Part shown: positions 35,980 to 45,600 of the stretch, piece after piece
How the letters are laid out: every line of letters begins with the position of its first letter
How positions within the stretch are numbered: position 1 is the first letter of the stretch
Assembly: GCF_002368295.1 (NCBI RefSeq)
Contig: NZ_AP018248.1
Location: forward strand, 3,782,767-3,846,766
Direction of reading: 5' to 3'
Length of the DNA: 64,000 nucleotides
DNA from: Tolypothrix tenuis PCC 7101
GTDB taxonomy: Bacteria; Cyanobacteriota; Cyanobacteriia; Cyanobacteriales; Nostocaceae
Program-made: the position numbers and the translations under genes
Notes under the pieces: model-generated
What the model saw: the letters and a program-made list of their open reading frames with translations, nothing else
Databases searched by the model: none
Told to the model about the DNA's origin: nothing

Positions 35980-36459
35980 TTAGTAATATTCGATTAGCAT
36001 TGGCTCCTCAGGGACAAAACGCGAAACAAGGTTAGTTTTTTTACCTAAAGGCTTAAAAGAGGCGATCGCAATTGGAGTCTTAAGCTTTGTTAACTCTTGA
36101 ATTTCCCAAAAAACTGCCCACCGGGGTTTATCGGCTGTAGTCGATGGCGGCAGAAACTTTGATTTACCTGAATATCTGCCATTGCGAGAATTTGCATGAC
36201 CAATATATAAACCTCCCCAAGAGACTTCCGAGTTTAGAGGTTGATCCGCACGGTCAGAAGCATAAATTAATACTTCTACCGTCTTTTCTCCACGTAATTC
36301 ATCTGCTTTGCGGAAAACTTCAAAAGCCATGCTACCGAAAGCGACTTTGATAATTTCATCGCTGAGTTCATTTTCTAGCTTTTCCATTGTGTCTAATGCA
36401 GACAGCAAATGCATCTCCGGAACAGATGCCAGAATCGCGAAAGAAGTTGTTTTAGCCAT
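35980..36459 (-). CDS. Hypothetical protein, 159 residues
   Basis: Not recognised. A soluble protein without signal peptide or membrane segment. Visible pieces are MEKLENELSDEIIKVAFGSM (amphipathic helix), EVLIYASDRADQP, SWGGLYIGHANSRNGRYSGK and WAVFWEIQEL. The start ATG at 36459 is preceded by AGGAACAG. The even composition and absence of low complexity support a real gene. The neighbouring tlyA is divergent. A small cyanobacterial orphan family is likely. Confidence 0.65.
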   Translation of the reverse strand: MAKTTSFAILASVPEMHLLSALDTMEKLENELSDEIIKVAFGSMAFEVFRKADELRGEKTVEVLIYASDRADQPLNSEVSWGGLYIGHANSRNGRYSGKSKFLPPSTTADKPRWAVFWEIQELTKLKTPIAIASFKPLGKKTNLVSRFVPEEPMLIEYY

Positions 36460-36593
36460 GTTCTGTTCCTATTTGTGTAACCTTGTAATTATAATTACGT
36501 TTTATGCTCACCTTGGTAATTTTGGCAGAATTATAGGTTCCTAAGTTAGAAGCCAATACGGTTCAGTTAAGAAGATTTTCTGTTGAGGCCAGA

Positions 36594-36656
36594 GGAGGCA
36601 GGGGGGCAGGGAGAAGGGGAGAAAAGCAATTACCAATTACCCAATGCCCCATGCCC
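36594..36656. repeat. Short repeat run upstream of tlyA
   Basis: GGCAGGGGGGCAGGGAG followed by CCAATTACCCAATGCCCCAT units, related to the other heptamer runs of the window. Confidence 0.7.
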
Positions 36657-36675
36657 ATTTTCAAAACAATAATCG

Positions 36676-37572
36676 ATGCCGCAATTGAGTAAGTTATTCC
36701 TTGGAAGTCCCAAATCCGGCACAATAGAAAATGCTCATGCTCATCTAGTTGATTTTTTGGCTAAACAACGACTCGACACACTCTTAGTAGAATTAGGTTT
36801 ATGTACTTCTCGCGCCTTAGCACAGCGACTCATCCAGGCGGGAGAAGTCAGCGTGAATCAGCAGGTTGTTGACAAGCCTGGTACAGAAATAGATATTACA
36901 TCTCACATTCAGATTAAAGAGCGATCACGGTTTGTTTCCAGAGGCGGTGAGAAACTAGTTAAAGCCTTAGAAAGCTTTGCCATTCCTGTAGAAGGGCGCA
37001 TTTGTATAGATGGGGGAATTTCCACAGGTGGCTTTACCGATTGCCTGCTACAAGGTGGAGCCAAATTAGTTTACGGCATTGATGTTGGTTATGGACAAGT
37101 TGATTGGCGCTTGCGAAATGACTCTCGGGTGATTTTGCGAGAACGCACCAACTTACGCCAACTACAACCACAGCAATTGTACGCTGAAGCTGACCCCATA
37201 CCTGATTTAGCAGTCGTAGATGTATCGTTTATTTCCTTAGCTAAAATTTTGCCTGCCTTGTGGCAACTCACTCAAGCGCCTCGCGAAGCAGTATTATTAG
37301 TCAAGCCTCAATTTGAAGTTGGCAAATCCCGTGTAGGCAAAAAAGGCGTGGTGCGCGATCCAAACGACCAAGCAGACGCGATTTTCCAAGTGTTGCAAGT
37401 GGCGCAAGCATTAGGTTGGAAATACCAAGGCTTAACTTGGTCACCCATTACCGGGCCAGCAGGAAATATCGAATATCTTTTATGGTTGAGAATGGACAGC
37501 GAAACACCATCGCCTGATTTAGAAGCAATTCAGCAAATCACTAAATCAGCTGTGGCTGATTTGAGGGAATAG
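36676..37572 (+). CDS. tlyA: TlyA family rRNA (cytidine-2'-O)-methyltransferase
   Basis: An S4 RNA-binding domain (KQRLDTLLVELGLCTSRALA and AGEVSVNQQVVDKPG) followed by an FtsJ/RrmJ-like methyltransferase: SRGGEKLVKALE, CIDGGISTGGFTDCLLQGGA with the SAM-binding glycines, and LLVKPQFEVGKSRVGKKGVV. The family methylates 16S and/or 23S rRNA cytidines and is often annotated hemolysin A. The canonical S-T-GG-F motif reads GGISTGGF, so the SAM site is intact. There are about 30 residues in front of the S4 domain (from ATG 36676), an unusual extension; a shorter start cannot be excluded. Confidence 0.92.
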   Translation: MPQLSKLFLGSPKSGTIENAHAHLVDFLAKQRLDTLLVELGLCTSRALAQRLIQAGEVSVNQQVVDKPGTEIDITSHIQIKERSRFVSRGGEKLVKALESFAIPVEGRICIDGGISTGGFTDCLLQGGAKLVYGIDVGYGQVDWRLRNDSRVILRERTNLRQLQPQQLYAEADPIPDLAVVDVSFISLAKILPALWQLTQAPREAVLLVKPQFEVGKSRVGKKGVVRDPNDQADAIFQVLQVAQALGWKYQGLTWSPITGPAGNIEYLLWLRMDSETPSPDLEAIQQITKSAVADLRE

Positions 37573-37663
37573 GGGGACTGGGGACTGGGTATAGGGAATT
37601 GCTTATTTCTCCTTGTCTCCCTGCCCCCTGCCCCTTTTCCTCTTATTTGACCCTTCACCCTTC

Positions 37664-37942
37664 CTAAACGTCGTATATCAAGCACTCGATTGCTTCTGGA
37701 TGTTGTTCGCAGTAACTTTCTAAAAAGGTTTTGCGTTTTTTAGCTTGTTGTTGATGAGCTTTTTCAGCTTGCAATTCTTCGACAATTTCCCATGCTACAG
37801 CGCAATTAGTAGAATCACTGCCGTTGCGATCACAGGTAGAACGGGCTTCATTAATAGCTTCTAAAATCGCTTGTTGCAAAGTTTTAGTGCCATTTTGATC
37901 GGCAGTCACAGCAGCTTGAACTACTTCTAAATTTGTCTGCAT
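37664..37942 (-). CDS. cp12: Calvin cycle regulator CP12
   Basis: Small redox-controlled scaffold that in the light-dark switch joins GAPDH and phosphoribulokinase into an inactive complex. The 92 residues carry both cysteine pairs: Cys37/Cys47 in the N-terminal half and Cys78/Cys87 in the C-terminal GAPDH-binding half (YCEQHPEAIECLIYDV). The core signature reads CAVAWEIVEELQAE, with Glu where most CP12 have Asp (AWD-x-VEEL). I chose ATG 37942, with AAAGGTAAA in front; the open frame continues upstream to 38044 but the extra residues are not CP12-like. It stands alone, convergent with tlyA. Confidence 0.92.
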   Translation of the reverse strand: MQTNLEVVQAAVTADQNGTKTLQQAILEAINEARSTCDRNGSDSTNCAVAWEIVEELQAEKAHQQQAKKRKTFLESYCEQHPEAIECLIYDV

Positions 37943-38419
37943 GATACTTTTACCTTTATGTATTGCGATAGAGATGAGACTGCTTGTAAAAGATTCTTTC
38001 GCAGTACGTTCTATTTTGACAAATATTATTAGAAATAGCTTCAATATAAGGGCTTATTTCAATATTTCTTGAAAATAGCTGGATGTAAAAAAATAATCAG
38101 TAAATATAAAAAATGCAACAATCAATAGATATAAATTTGCTGATATCTTTCGGAATACGAGAAATTATTGATAACCAAAGTAACTATTTTCTCTATTTTT
38201 ACTGACTTAGTTATAGCGTGAAAATGCCTACTATGCCTCAGTAGAGGCTGAAAGCGATTTATAATTTTTACTTTTTGGTGTGTTTTGCCACTGTTGTTTA
38301 AATAGATTTTTTTGTTTATAAGTAATGTGATATTTGCCATTTACTTTTCTTTACAAATGGAGGTAAGCACTCAAAACTTAATCTTTTCTTTGTTGTTAAG
38401 ATAGGTAATTAATGTCAGA
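37943..38419. other. Intergenic region without recognised gene
   Basis: AT-rich DNA upstream of CP12 and of the unknown secreted-protein gene. A minus-strand open frame at 38122-38340 looks like random AT-rich sequence. Confidence 0.4.
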
Positions 38420-39208
38420 ATGAACCGTCCGTTATTAGGGATTGTTTGGGATTTACTCAGCACCCTATTGTTAACCATTGTTGGTACTTTTATTGCCAGC
38501 GCACCTAGTATTAACTTACTTTCTAGTGGTGTCGGGTTTATTTCAGGAATTAGCGCCTCATATTCTGGAAGACTCGACTCCCTATTTGCTAATAATTCTT
38601 CTGTTGGAGTACTGGCTATTTGTGTAGCCGAGGGCAATTGTCAGATTGATGGCAGCAAAACCAAGAACTATTTTCAAAATATTGATCCAGGTAACGGCTT
38701 GATAAATAGAGGTTGGTGTTCGGATCAAGGAAGAGGTGGTTCTAATCTGGCAAATGCAGATGCTGGATGTCTCAGTCGCACAAAAAGCCGTATTCCCCGC
38801 CTCTTCGAGAGAATGAAGCGCGTAGGACTCAATCCTGAACAGTACGAAGAAGCATTTGTGAATGCAGCTGACTTATGGAATCAAGCTTCTCCCAGAGTCA
38901 GCGATGCTTTTCCCACAACCTTTCGTGCAGCACTTAATCGAGGATTGCAGGGAAAAGAAGCGATTTTGTGGGCACGTGTGGAGGCTTTTCGCGATGATTC
39001 TGGAGAACTATCAGCTGGCAACATAAATCTCCAAAGAGGTGTTTATATAGGTTTGTTTGGTATATGTGCAAACCCTCAAAACACCTATTATCAAACCCGC
39101 TTGCAGACTTATCCTTTAATGTCAGAACGCTGGCGTTGGTCTTGTATTGCGCTTGATCAAAATAGGAGAGTCGAAGCTATTCAACGTGTTTTTGTAAGTA
39201 TTCAGTAA
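38420..39208 (+). CDS. Hypothetical membrane-anchored or secreted protein, 262 residues
   Basis: Not assigned to a family. The N-terminus has one hydrophobic segment (about residues 12-36, LLSTLLLTIVGTFIASA), so the rest is probably outside the cytoplasm. The body contains Cys/Gly-rich stretches (AICVAEGNCQIDGSKTKNYF, GWCSDQGRGG, ANADAGCLSR) followed by RVGLNPEQYEEAFVNAADLW and a C-terminal FGICANPQNTYYQ. The opening GNCQ..NYFQNIDPGNG..N.G reminded me of hydrolases acting on polysaccharide, but catalytic residues cannot be named. A low-complexity repeat follows the gene. Confidence 0.7.
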   Translation: MNRPLLGIVWDLLSTLLLTIVGTFIASAPSINLLSSGVGFISGISASYSGRLDSLFANNSSVGVLAICVAEGNCQIDGSKTKNYFQNIDPGNGLINRGWCSDQGRGGSNLANADAGCLSRTKSRIPRLFERMKRVGLNPEQYEEAFVNAADLWNQASPRVSDAFPTTFRAALNRGLQGKEAILWARVEAFRDDSGELSAGNINLQRGVYIGLFGICANPQNTYYQTRLQTYPLMSERWRWSCIALDQNRRVEAIQRVFVSIQ

Positions 39209-39225
39209 AGGATAAAGGGTGAAGG

Positions 39226-39300
39226 ATATGCCCCTGCGGGGAAGCAAGCTACGCGTAGCGTCTCCGTTCGTGTTAGCCTCCCGCAGGGAAGGACAAGGGT
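39226..39300. repeat. Dispersed cyanobacterial repeat piece
   Basis: Contains GCTACGCGTAGCGTCTCCGT and CCTCCCGCAGGGAAGG palindromic parts, related to GCGTAGCGTCTCGTAGAGAA near 11950 and to the interior of the inner MITE at 59834-59991. Confidence 0.6.
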
Positions 39301-39364
39301 GAAAGGCATTTCCAAAAGGGAACAAATAATTACAAATTTAGTTTCCTCATATCCCTCATCCCCC

Positions 39365-39610
39365 TTATCTTCTCAACCTCCAACCACCAATTAACACAAA
39401 GCTTTGTTGGGGTTTGCGATCGCCTGGATAGTCAAGTGCGATCGCAGCTACTGGTTCATACCCTCGGGGAATCTTGCATAATCCCTTTGCTTTGCCTGCA
39501 TCAAAGCCTGCAATTTGGTGAATAAACCAAGGGCTGTGGTTTGCACTGAAAGACTGGAAACTGCTGTGCTGAGGACAGGGGAGAAAACCTTTAACATGAA
39601 TGTAGGGTCT
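39365..39610 (-). pseudogene. Nitroreductase-family C-terminal remnant, frameshifted
   Basis: The last part of a nitroreductase reads IHQIAGFDAGKAKGLCKIP, RGYEPVAAIALDYPGD and QQSFVLIGGW, the usual end of cyanobacterial nitroreductases. Upstream, the matching sequence continues in another frame as STAVSSLSVQTTALGLF, the normal helix before the HQMAGFD motif. A frameshift near 39515 therefore separates the halves. The FMN-binding N-terminal two thirds are missing. The 90-residue open frame here is not a functional gene. Confidence 0.75.
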
Positions 39611-39728
39611 GAAAACCCAGATGCTCAATTTGTGCAAGTTGAAAACAGCTAGGATTTAATTTCAAGCTGTTTCCTGTGTCTTGCTTCCTTAATTCCTTTT
39701 GGTATTAAAACTATGTATCCAGCTGATT

Positions 39729-42700
39729 TTATGCTTGCTTTAAAACCTTGATGGGAATCTGAATGATAAATTCAGCACCTTCTCCAGGGGAAGAAATGCA
39801 CTCTATTCTTCCACCATGTTTTTCAACCACAATCTGATAACAAATTGCTAATCCTAACCCCGTTCCTTTACCTACGGGTTTAGTAGTAAATAAATGGTCA
39901 AAAATTTTCTGTTTGACTTCTGCTGTCATTCCGAGACCATTATCTTTAATTTGAATCACAATGTTATCCTGGTCTTCACTGAGCTTGGTAATTATGGTAA
40001 TACAATTGGGATTGGCTTTCATTTCATCCATACTCCATCCCATATTGGAATCTTCCAAAGCATCAATAGCATTGGCTATCAAATTCATAAACACCTGACT
40101 AAGTTGACCAGGGAAACATTGAACTGCAGGGAGTTCGCCATATTTTTTTACTATGTCAATAGCAGGACGACTGTCTGAAGCTTTTAAACGGTGCTTGAGA
40201 ATTAAAATCGTACTGTCGATGACTTCATGGATATTACAGGTAATTGCTTTTTGAGTGTCTGCTCGAGAAAAAGTACGCAAGCTGACACTCACGTCATAAA
40301 TGCGATTTATACCTTCTTGCATTGAAGCAATTAGTTTAGGCAAGTCTTCACGCACATAATCTAAATCTATAGCTTTAATTTTTTTGGTAATTTCTGCAAT
40401 AGGTTCGGGATACTGCTGTTGATACAAGCTAATTAACCCTAGCAAATCTTGGACGTACTCTCTGGCTGGTTCTAAGTTACCAGCAATAAAACCTATTGGG
40501 TTGTTGATTTCATGTGCTATTCCTGAGACTAAACCACCTAAAGTAGACATTTTTTCACTCTGTACCAATTGCAATTGCATATGCTTGAGATCAGAGAGAG
40601 ATATTTCTAACTGCTTGCCATAGTCTTGTGCTTGCTGATAAAGTCGCGAATTTTCTAAAGAGATAGCAGCTTGGGATGTGATTAAATTCAAAATAGTAAT
40701 GCGATCCCTAGTAAATGCATCTGTCGCCAGTTTATTCTCTAAATACAATATCCCAATGAATTTACCATGATAAAAAATAGGAGTGCACAGAATCGATTTT
40801 GGTTGAGATTCTTGGATGTAAGGGTCTGATTGGGAAATCGCCTCAGCAATAGCATCATTGAACACTAGAGGTTCCTGGGTTCTGGCAACATAGTTAACGA
40901 TAGAAATAGGAATATCTTGACTATCACTAACTGAGATAGATTGCCGAACCACGGAAGAATTATTTGCAGTTTTTATCGCTTCTATAAACAATTCATTCCC
41001 TCTCATTAATATGAGGCAACATTTTTGAGCTGCAGCATTTTCTAGAATTATTTCTAAAAGAGTATTTAGTAATTTATCTATAACTATTTCACTGCTAATT
41101 GCTTGCAAAGACTTAACTACAGTCGCTAAATCCAAAACACCATTGCTGTGGCTTTTACTGTCTAAGTGATTAATCTTTGTTGTAGCAATAGTTCTAGTTG
41201 CATCCATTTCTATATCTTTGATAACTTCATTCCGAATTATCAAATTAGAGTAGCGTTCATCCAAATCTTGCACCTTTGCTATAGCTCCCCAACGTATATA
41301 GCTATAGTAGGCATCAGTCATATATATTTTGGCAATCTTCTCTTTACCCAAATTTAGATAAAATTTTGCTGCTAGTTCATTTGCTAAGGCTTCTTCTTGG
41401 ATATAACCATTCTCTTTAGCTCCTGCAATAGCAATATCATATAAATCTATTGCTACCTGGATTTTACCTAATATTCGTGCTTTCTCTGCCTCAACTAAAT
41501 CATATTTATTTTTAAAATTACTCAATGATTGCTTCATCCATTTATTCATTTGAGCTTGATTCAACTCTACCTGTTTTAAATATTGCCTTTGTTTTTCTAC
41601 TGAGGCATTATTGTAGAGAGCTAAAAGAGCTAGAGAATGATAAAAGTTATTGGCAACATAAATTAATAATCCTGCATTATTCGCATGGGTTTCTTCTGCT
41701 ATTAATGCATTTTCTATCGCTAAATCATATTCATTAAATAAATAACATATAATTGTTTTGCATCCATGATAAAATCCTTTAAAAGAATAATTTTTTGTTA
41801 CTTCTTGTGCCATTGTTCTTTCATCAAATGCTTCGCCAATTAAGGCAGCTTTATTCAATGATATAGCCTGTAAATTTAAAGCGGCTTGTCTAAAAATACT
41901 TGTAGCGGCTGCTAGTGTTTCAAGTTTTAACTTTTGCATTAACTTGATGTAGCCCAAAATCTTCTTATCTACAATTTCTAAGTTTTCTCCAGACAGCAAT
42001 GAATGGTAACCTGCAATTACCGCACAATAGCCAGCATTTTCTATATTTCCCATTTCCAGTCCACTATGCATCCCCTCTACAAGAGAAGCTATTGTGTCTT
42101 TAACAGGCTCTTTAAAAAATCTAATAGTGGCATTAAATACAAAGTAAACTGTTGCTTTCAGGGAGTTAGCATTCTTATTTGCCAAGGACTCTACTGCTAA
42201 CTTTCCTAATTTATATCCTGCATCAAAATCACTGAACTTATCAGATAAAATTGAACCGTAAGCTACATAACCATAAGCTGAAACAGGCGATTTGCCATAT
42301 TTAACAGATAACCTTACCATTGCCAATACAGAAAGTACAAAAATTAGAGACCCAGCTTGACTAGCAGCAGGTACAATTTGTAACAAAATTTGCATAGCTG
42401 CTAATTTATGTGGGTCAGACATTTCCGGCAAGAAAGCTAAGTCTTCTATTGGTTTACCTAATAATGTTAATTTAGTCTGAATTATTGCTAAAATAACATC
42501 TAATTTAGTTGGTTGTTTTGGTAATTTTACTCCTAATTCTTTGAGGACTTCTACACCAATTTCTAAAACTTTTGGCATTTGATTTTCTGCCATATAGCTT
42601 AACATTTTTATCTCATATATCTTTACCTTATCTAATATATTTTTGGCTTGTTTAATTGTTAAATCGCCTAATAATTTCGATTGATTAAAATTACCAATTA

Positions 42701-45137
42701 AATATTCTGCTTCTGTCGTTTCAACATATAAATTTAGTGTTAATGTATAGTCTTTATGCCAACTATCTATTGTTAAAAGTTCTAAACCTGTATTTAAATA
42801 CTTGACCGCAGTTTCATAAGCTGTAGCTTGTTTAGCTTTTTTACCAGCCATAAGATTCAGTTTGGCTAGTTCATCTTTTTCAGATTGTTGAGTAAGTAAA
42901 TCTAAACCAAAATTAAGCTGGTTGACAATATCTAAAATATTTTCTACTAGAGATTCAGATGGTGTCTGCTGTAATAGTAGCCGACCTATTTTTAAATGAG
43001 TTGCCTGTTTTTTATCCTCTGGAATTAGAGAATAAGCAGCTTGCTGAACTCTATCATGTAAGAATTTATAACCAACTTTTTTACTATCAAAAGTCCAATT
43101 ACCTGAATCTTCTTGTTCAAAAACTAAAGGTATACGATAAGCATCATTTAAAGGTAAAATTAACCCAGAGTGCAAGGCATAATCAAGCTCATTAGCACTA
43201 TTGATAGGAGATTGTTCACTTACTATTGACAGAACATCTAGAGAAAATCTACTGCCTATACATGCTGCTAACTTTAATATGTTTTGTGTAGTTGCTGGTA
43301 AGCTTTGAATTCTGCTAGCTACCAGTTCTACTACACTCTTATTAATAATACCTATTGCTTGGATTTCATCGATATTCCAATGCCATGAAGCAGTTAAAAA
43401 ATTAAATACTAATAATTTTTCTTGGTAAAGTACTAACAGTAACTGTGTTAAGAAAAAAGGATTACCGCCCGTTTTATTATAAAGTAAATCGGATAAATTT
43501 TCTATTTTAGCCGAGTATTCATTTAATGCCTCTGCAACTAAATCATTTACATCATTGACCAAAAGCGGTTGTAAAACAACATTATTAACAACAATATTGT
43601 TTTTTTGAATTTCTTCTAATGTTTGAATTAATGGATGTACAGAGCTAACTTCATTATCTCTATAAGCTCCTATTAAAAGTAAATATTCGCTGTTAATGTC
43701 AGTAATCAGCACTTCCATTAGCTTCAAAGTTGCTGAGTCTGCCCATTGTAAATCATCTAAAAATATGACTAGAGGATGCTCTTTTTTAGCGAAAACACGA
43801 ACAAATTCGCTAAAGACCTGATTGAAGCGGTTTTGTGACTCTGATGCTGCTAATTGAGCTACGTTTGGTTGTTTACCTACAATCAATTCTAATTCAGGAA
43901 TTACATCAATAATAACTTGCCCATTAAAGCCTACAGCCGCTAAAATCTTACTACGCCATTCTTCAAGTTTAGTGATATTTTCAGTCAAGAGTTGCCTGAT
44001 TAATCCACTAAAAGCTTGAATCAGGGATGCATAGGGCATATTACGTTGAAATTGGTCAAACTTCCCACTAATAAAGAAACCTTGAGCGCGAGTAATAGGT
44101 TTATTGACTTCGTTAACAACAGAAGATTTCCCAATTCCTGAATAACCGGAAACCAATATAAGTTCGCAACTTCCCTGACTAACTCGTTCAAAAGACTCCA
44201 AAAGAGAATTGATTTGAGAATCTCTTCCATAAAGTTTTTGAGGAATCAGCAACTGACTCAAAACATCTAAACGACCAGGGGTAAATTCAATGATTTTGCC
44301 TGTTGTTTTTAAATCTTTCCAACAAATTTCTAAGTCCGCTAAAAGTCCTTTTGCTGTTTGATAACGATCTTCAGCATTTTTTGCAATTAGTTTCCCAACA
44401 ATCGCCGCAATGGTATTCGGAACTTCTGGATTTAATTCCTTAATCTCTACAGGCTCTTTGGCAATATGGCAGTAGATTAATTCTAAGGGGTCATCACTTT
44501 CAAAAGGTAGTTTTCCCGTCAGCATTTCATAAAAGGTAATACCCAGAGAATAAAAGTCACTTCGGTAGTCGAGAGTACGATTCATTCTCCCAGTTTGTTC
44601 TGGAGACATATAAGCCAAAGTACCTTCTAATTGCTTGGGATTAGCTAATTGTGGTGTTTCTTTATTGAGTTGTGAGGCTATACTGAAATCTGTAAGTTTG
44701 ACAACACCTGTTTCCGGATTAATAATAATATTGCCTGGTTTAATGTCTTTGTGAATGATATGATAACTATGTACTGACACTAGAGCTTGTGTCATTTGAA
44801 ATGCAATATTCATAAAACTATCTAGCTCTAATTTCCTAGTGCTAAGTAGTTGTTTAAGTGATTGTCCCCCAAAATCTTCAAATACCAGTGCTAATCGATT
44901 TTCGTGGTTTTCTAGCCTCAAAACTTTGACAACATTTTCTAAATTAAGATTCTCTGTAATTTTGTATTCATGTTTTAAATTGATAATTGCATCTAAGGAT
45001 GGATACTGTGCTTTGAGAATTTTTAAGATAACAGATTGTTTGTCGATTTCTGATTTTGCACGATAAATAACTGTGTCATCTCCTTCATAGAGAGTTTCGT
45101 TGATTTCGTAATTTTGCATAAAAGAAAATGTCAGCAT
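39729..45137 (-). CDS. Giant Ser/Thr kinase - AAA ATPase - GAF - histidine kinase protein
   Basis: A 1,802-residue multi-kinase typical of filamentous cyanobacteria. N-terminal Ser/Thr protein kinase (about 7-275) with HKDIKPGNIIINP, the DFS variant of DFG, and YMSPEQTGRMNRTLDYRSD; an AAA/NB-ARC-like ATPase (about 295-560, Walker A GYSGIGKSS, Walker B LVIFLDDLQWAD); a long helical TPR-like section (about 740-1300); a GAF domain (about 1370-1510); and a HisKA/HATPase pair with His1542 in GIAHEINNPIGF and GKGTGLGLAICYQIVVEKHGG. An ATG at 45137 has AGAAGGG seven bases upstream; a second ATG at 45119 is where related proteins often start. It lies downstream of the NRPS-like gene on the same strand, 463 bp away. 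Confidence 0.9.
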   Translation of the reverse strand: MLTFSFMQNYEINETLYEGDDTVIYRAKSEIDKQSVILKILKAQYPSLDAIINLKHEYKITENLNLENVVKVLRLENHENRLALVFEDFGGQSLKQLLSTRKLELDSFMNIAFQMTQALVSVHSYHIIHKDIKPGNIIINPETGVVKLTDFSIASQLNKETPQLANPKQLEGTLAYMSPEQTGRMNRTLDYRSDFYSLGITFYEMLTGKLPFESDDPLELIYCHIAKEPVEIKELNPEVPNTIAAIVGKLIAKNAEDRYQTAKGLLADLEICWKDLKTTGKIIEFTPGRLDVLSQLLIPQKLYGRDSQINSLLESFERVSQGSCELILVSGYSGIGKSSVVNEVNKPITRAQGFFISGKFDQFQRNMPYASLIQAFSGLIRQLLTENITKLEEWRSKILAAVGFNGQVIIDVIPELELIVGKQPNVAQLAASESQNRFNQVFSEFVRVFAKKEHPLVIFLDDLQWADSATLKLMEVLITDINSEYLLLIGAYRDNEVSSVHPLIQTLEEIQKNNIVVNNVVLQPLLVNDVNDLVAEALNEYSAKIENLSDLLYNKTGGNPFFLTQLLLVLYQEKLLVFNFLTASWHWNIDEIQAIGIINKSVVELVASRIQSLPATTQNILKLAACIGSRFSLDVLSIVSEQSPINSANELDYALHSGLILPLNDAYRIPLVFEQEDSGNWTFDSKKVGYKFLHDRVQQAAYSLIPEDKKQATHLKIGRLLLQQTPSESLVENILDIVNQLNFGLDLLTQQSEKDELAKLNLMAGKKAKQATAYETAVKYLNTGLELLTIDSWHKDYTLTLNLYVETTEAEYLIGNFNQSKLLGDLTIKQAKNILDKVKIYEIKMLSYMAENQMPKVLEIGVEVLKELGVKLPKQPTKLDVILAIIQTKLTLLGKPIEDLAFLPEMSDPHKLAAMQILLQIVPAASQAGSLIFVLSVLAMVRLSVKYGKSPVSAYGYVAYGSILSDKFSDFDAGYKLGKLAVESLANKNANSLKATVYFVFNATIRFFKEPVKDTIASLVEGMHSGLEMGNIENAGYCAVIAGYHSLLSGENLEIVDKKILGYIKLMQKLKLETLAAATSIFRQAALNLQAISLNKAALIGEAFDERTMAQEVTKNYSFKGFYHGCKTIICYLFNEYDLAIENALIAEETHANNAGLLIYVANNFYHSLALLALYNNASVEKQRQYLKQVELNQAQMNKWMKQSLSNFKNKYDLVEAEKARILGKIQVAIDLYDIAIAGAKENGYIQEEALANELAAKFYLNLGKEKIAKIYMTDAYYSYIRWGAIAKVQDLDERYSNLIIRNEVIKDIEMDATRTIATTKINHLDSKSHSNGVLDLATVVKSLQAISSEIVIDKLLNTLLEIILENAAAQKCCLILMRGNELFIEAIKTANNSSVVRQSISVSDSQDIPISIVNYVARTQEPLVFNDAIAEAISQSDPYIQESQPKSILCTPIFYHGKFIGILYLENKLATDAFTRDRITILNLITSQAAISLENSRLYQQAQDYGKQLEISLSDLKHMQLQLVQSEKMSTLGGLVSGIAHEINNPIGFIAGNLEPAREYVQDLLGLISLYQQQYPEPIAEITKKIKAIDLDYVREDLPKLIASMQEGINRIYDVSVSLRTFSRADTQKAITCNIHEVIDSTILILKHRLKASDSRPAIDIVKKYGELPAVQCFPGQLSQVFMNLIANAIDALEDSNMGWSMDEMKANPNCITIITKLSEDQDNIVIQIKDNGLGMTAEVKQKIFDHLFTTKPVGKGTGLGLAICYQIVVEKHGGRIECISSPGEGAEFIIQIPIKVLKQA

Positions 45138-45600
45138 TACAATACCCTTCTTAGTAAGTTTTTATCAGACCAATTTTGTATGAAGGCTGGCCTACAAAAA
45201 AACCAGCCACCAACAGCACCAATTACACCAGAAAATAAGAGATTAAGACAATTTAGCGCAGTTTCACACAGAAACGGTATAAGTTTAGAATTCCCATTTG
45301 GACGCTAAAATCACCTCTTTGCCACTTTCCGTTTCTGCAACTTGCCCATAAGCAATCATTTTTGGGAATGTTTTAGTCTGAAGACATACTGAAGTTGGAT
45401 GTTGAAATCTCGAATAATCAAAGGTTTTGAGATTCTACATTACAGAACTTTACAACGTGGGTAATTTTGAACGTATTTTGTCCTACCCCCAATTAGCTAT
45501 AACCTAGTAAAAAAATTTATGAACTATATACTGCAATATCGAGCCTTCTTAAAACCTCATATTAGTCTTGAGAAGGCTATAACACACCAATACAATGAAG
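45138..45600. other. Intergenic region between NRPS-like and multi-kinase genes
   Basis: No supported gene or clear terminator. It contains the multi-kinase ribosome site at the left end; the rest is unremarkable. Confidence 0.4.

Noticed and set aside
38122..38340. A 72-residue minus-strand ORF
   Set aside because: AT-rich random-looking sequence with no ribosome site or recognisable motif.
39365..39637. A 90-residue minus-strand ORF as a gene
   Set aside because: Its C-terminal half is the end of a nitroreductase and the preceding part continues in another frame, so it is a remnant.
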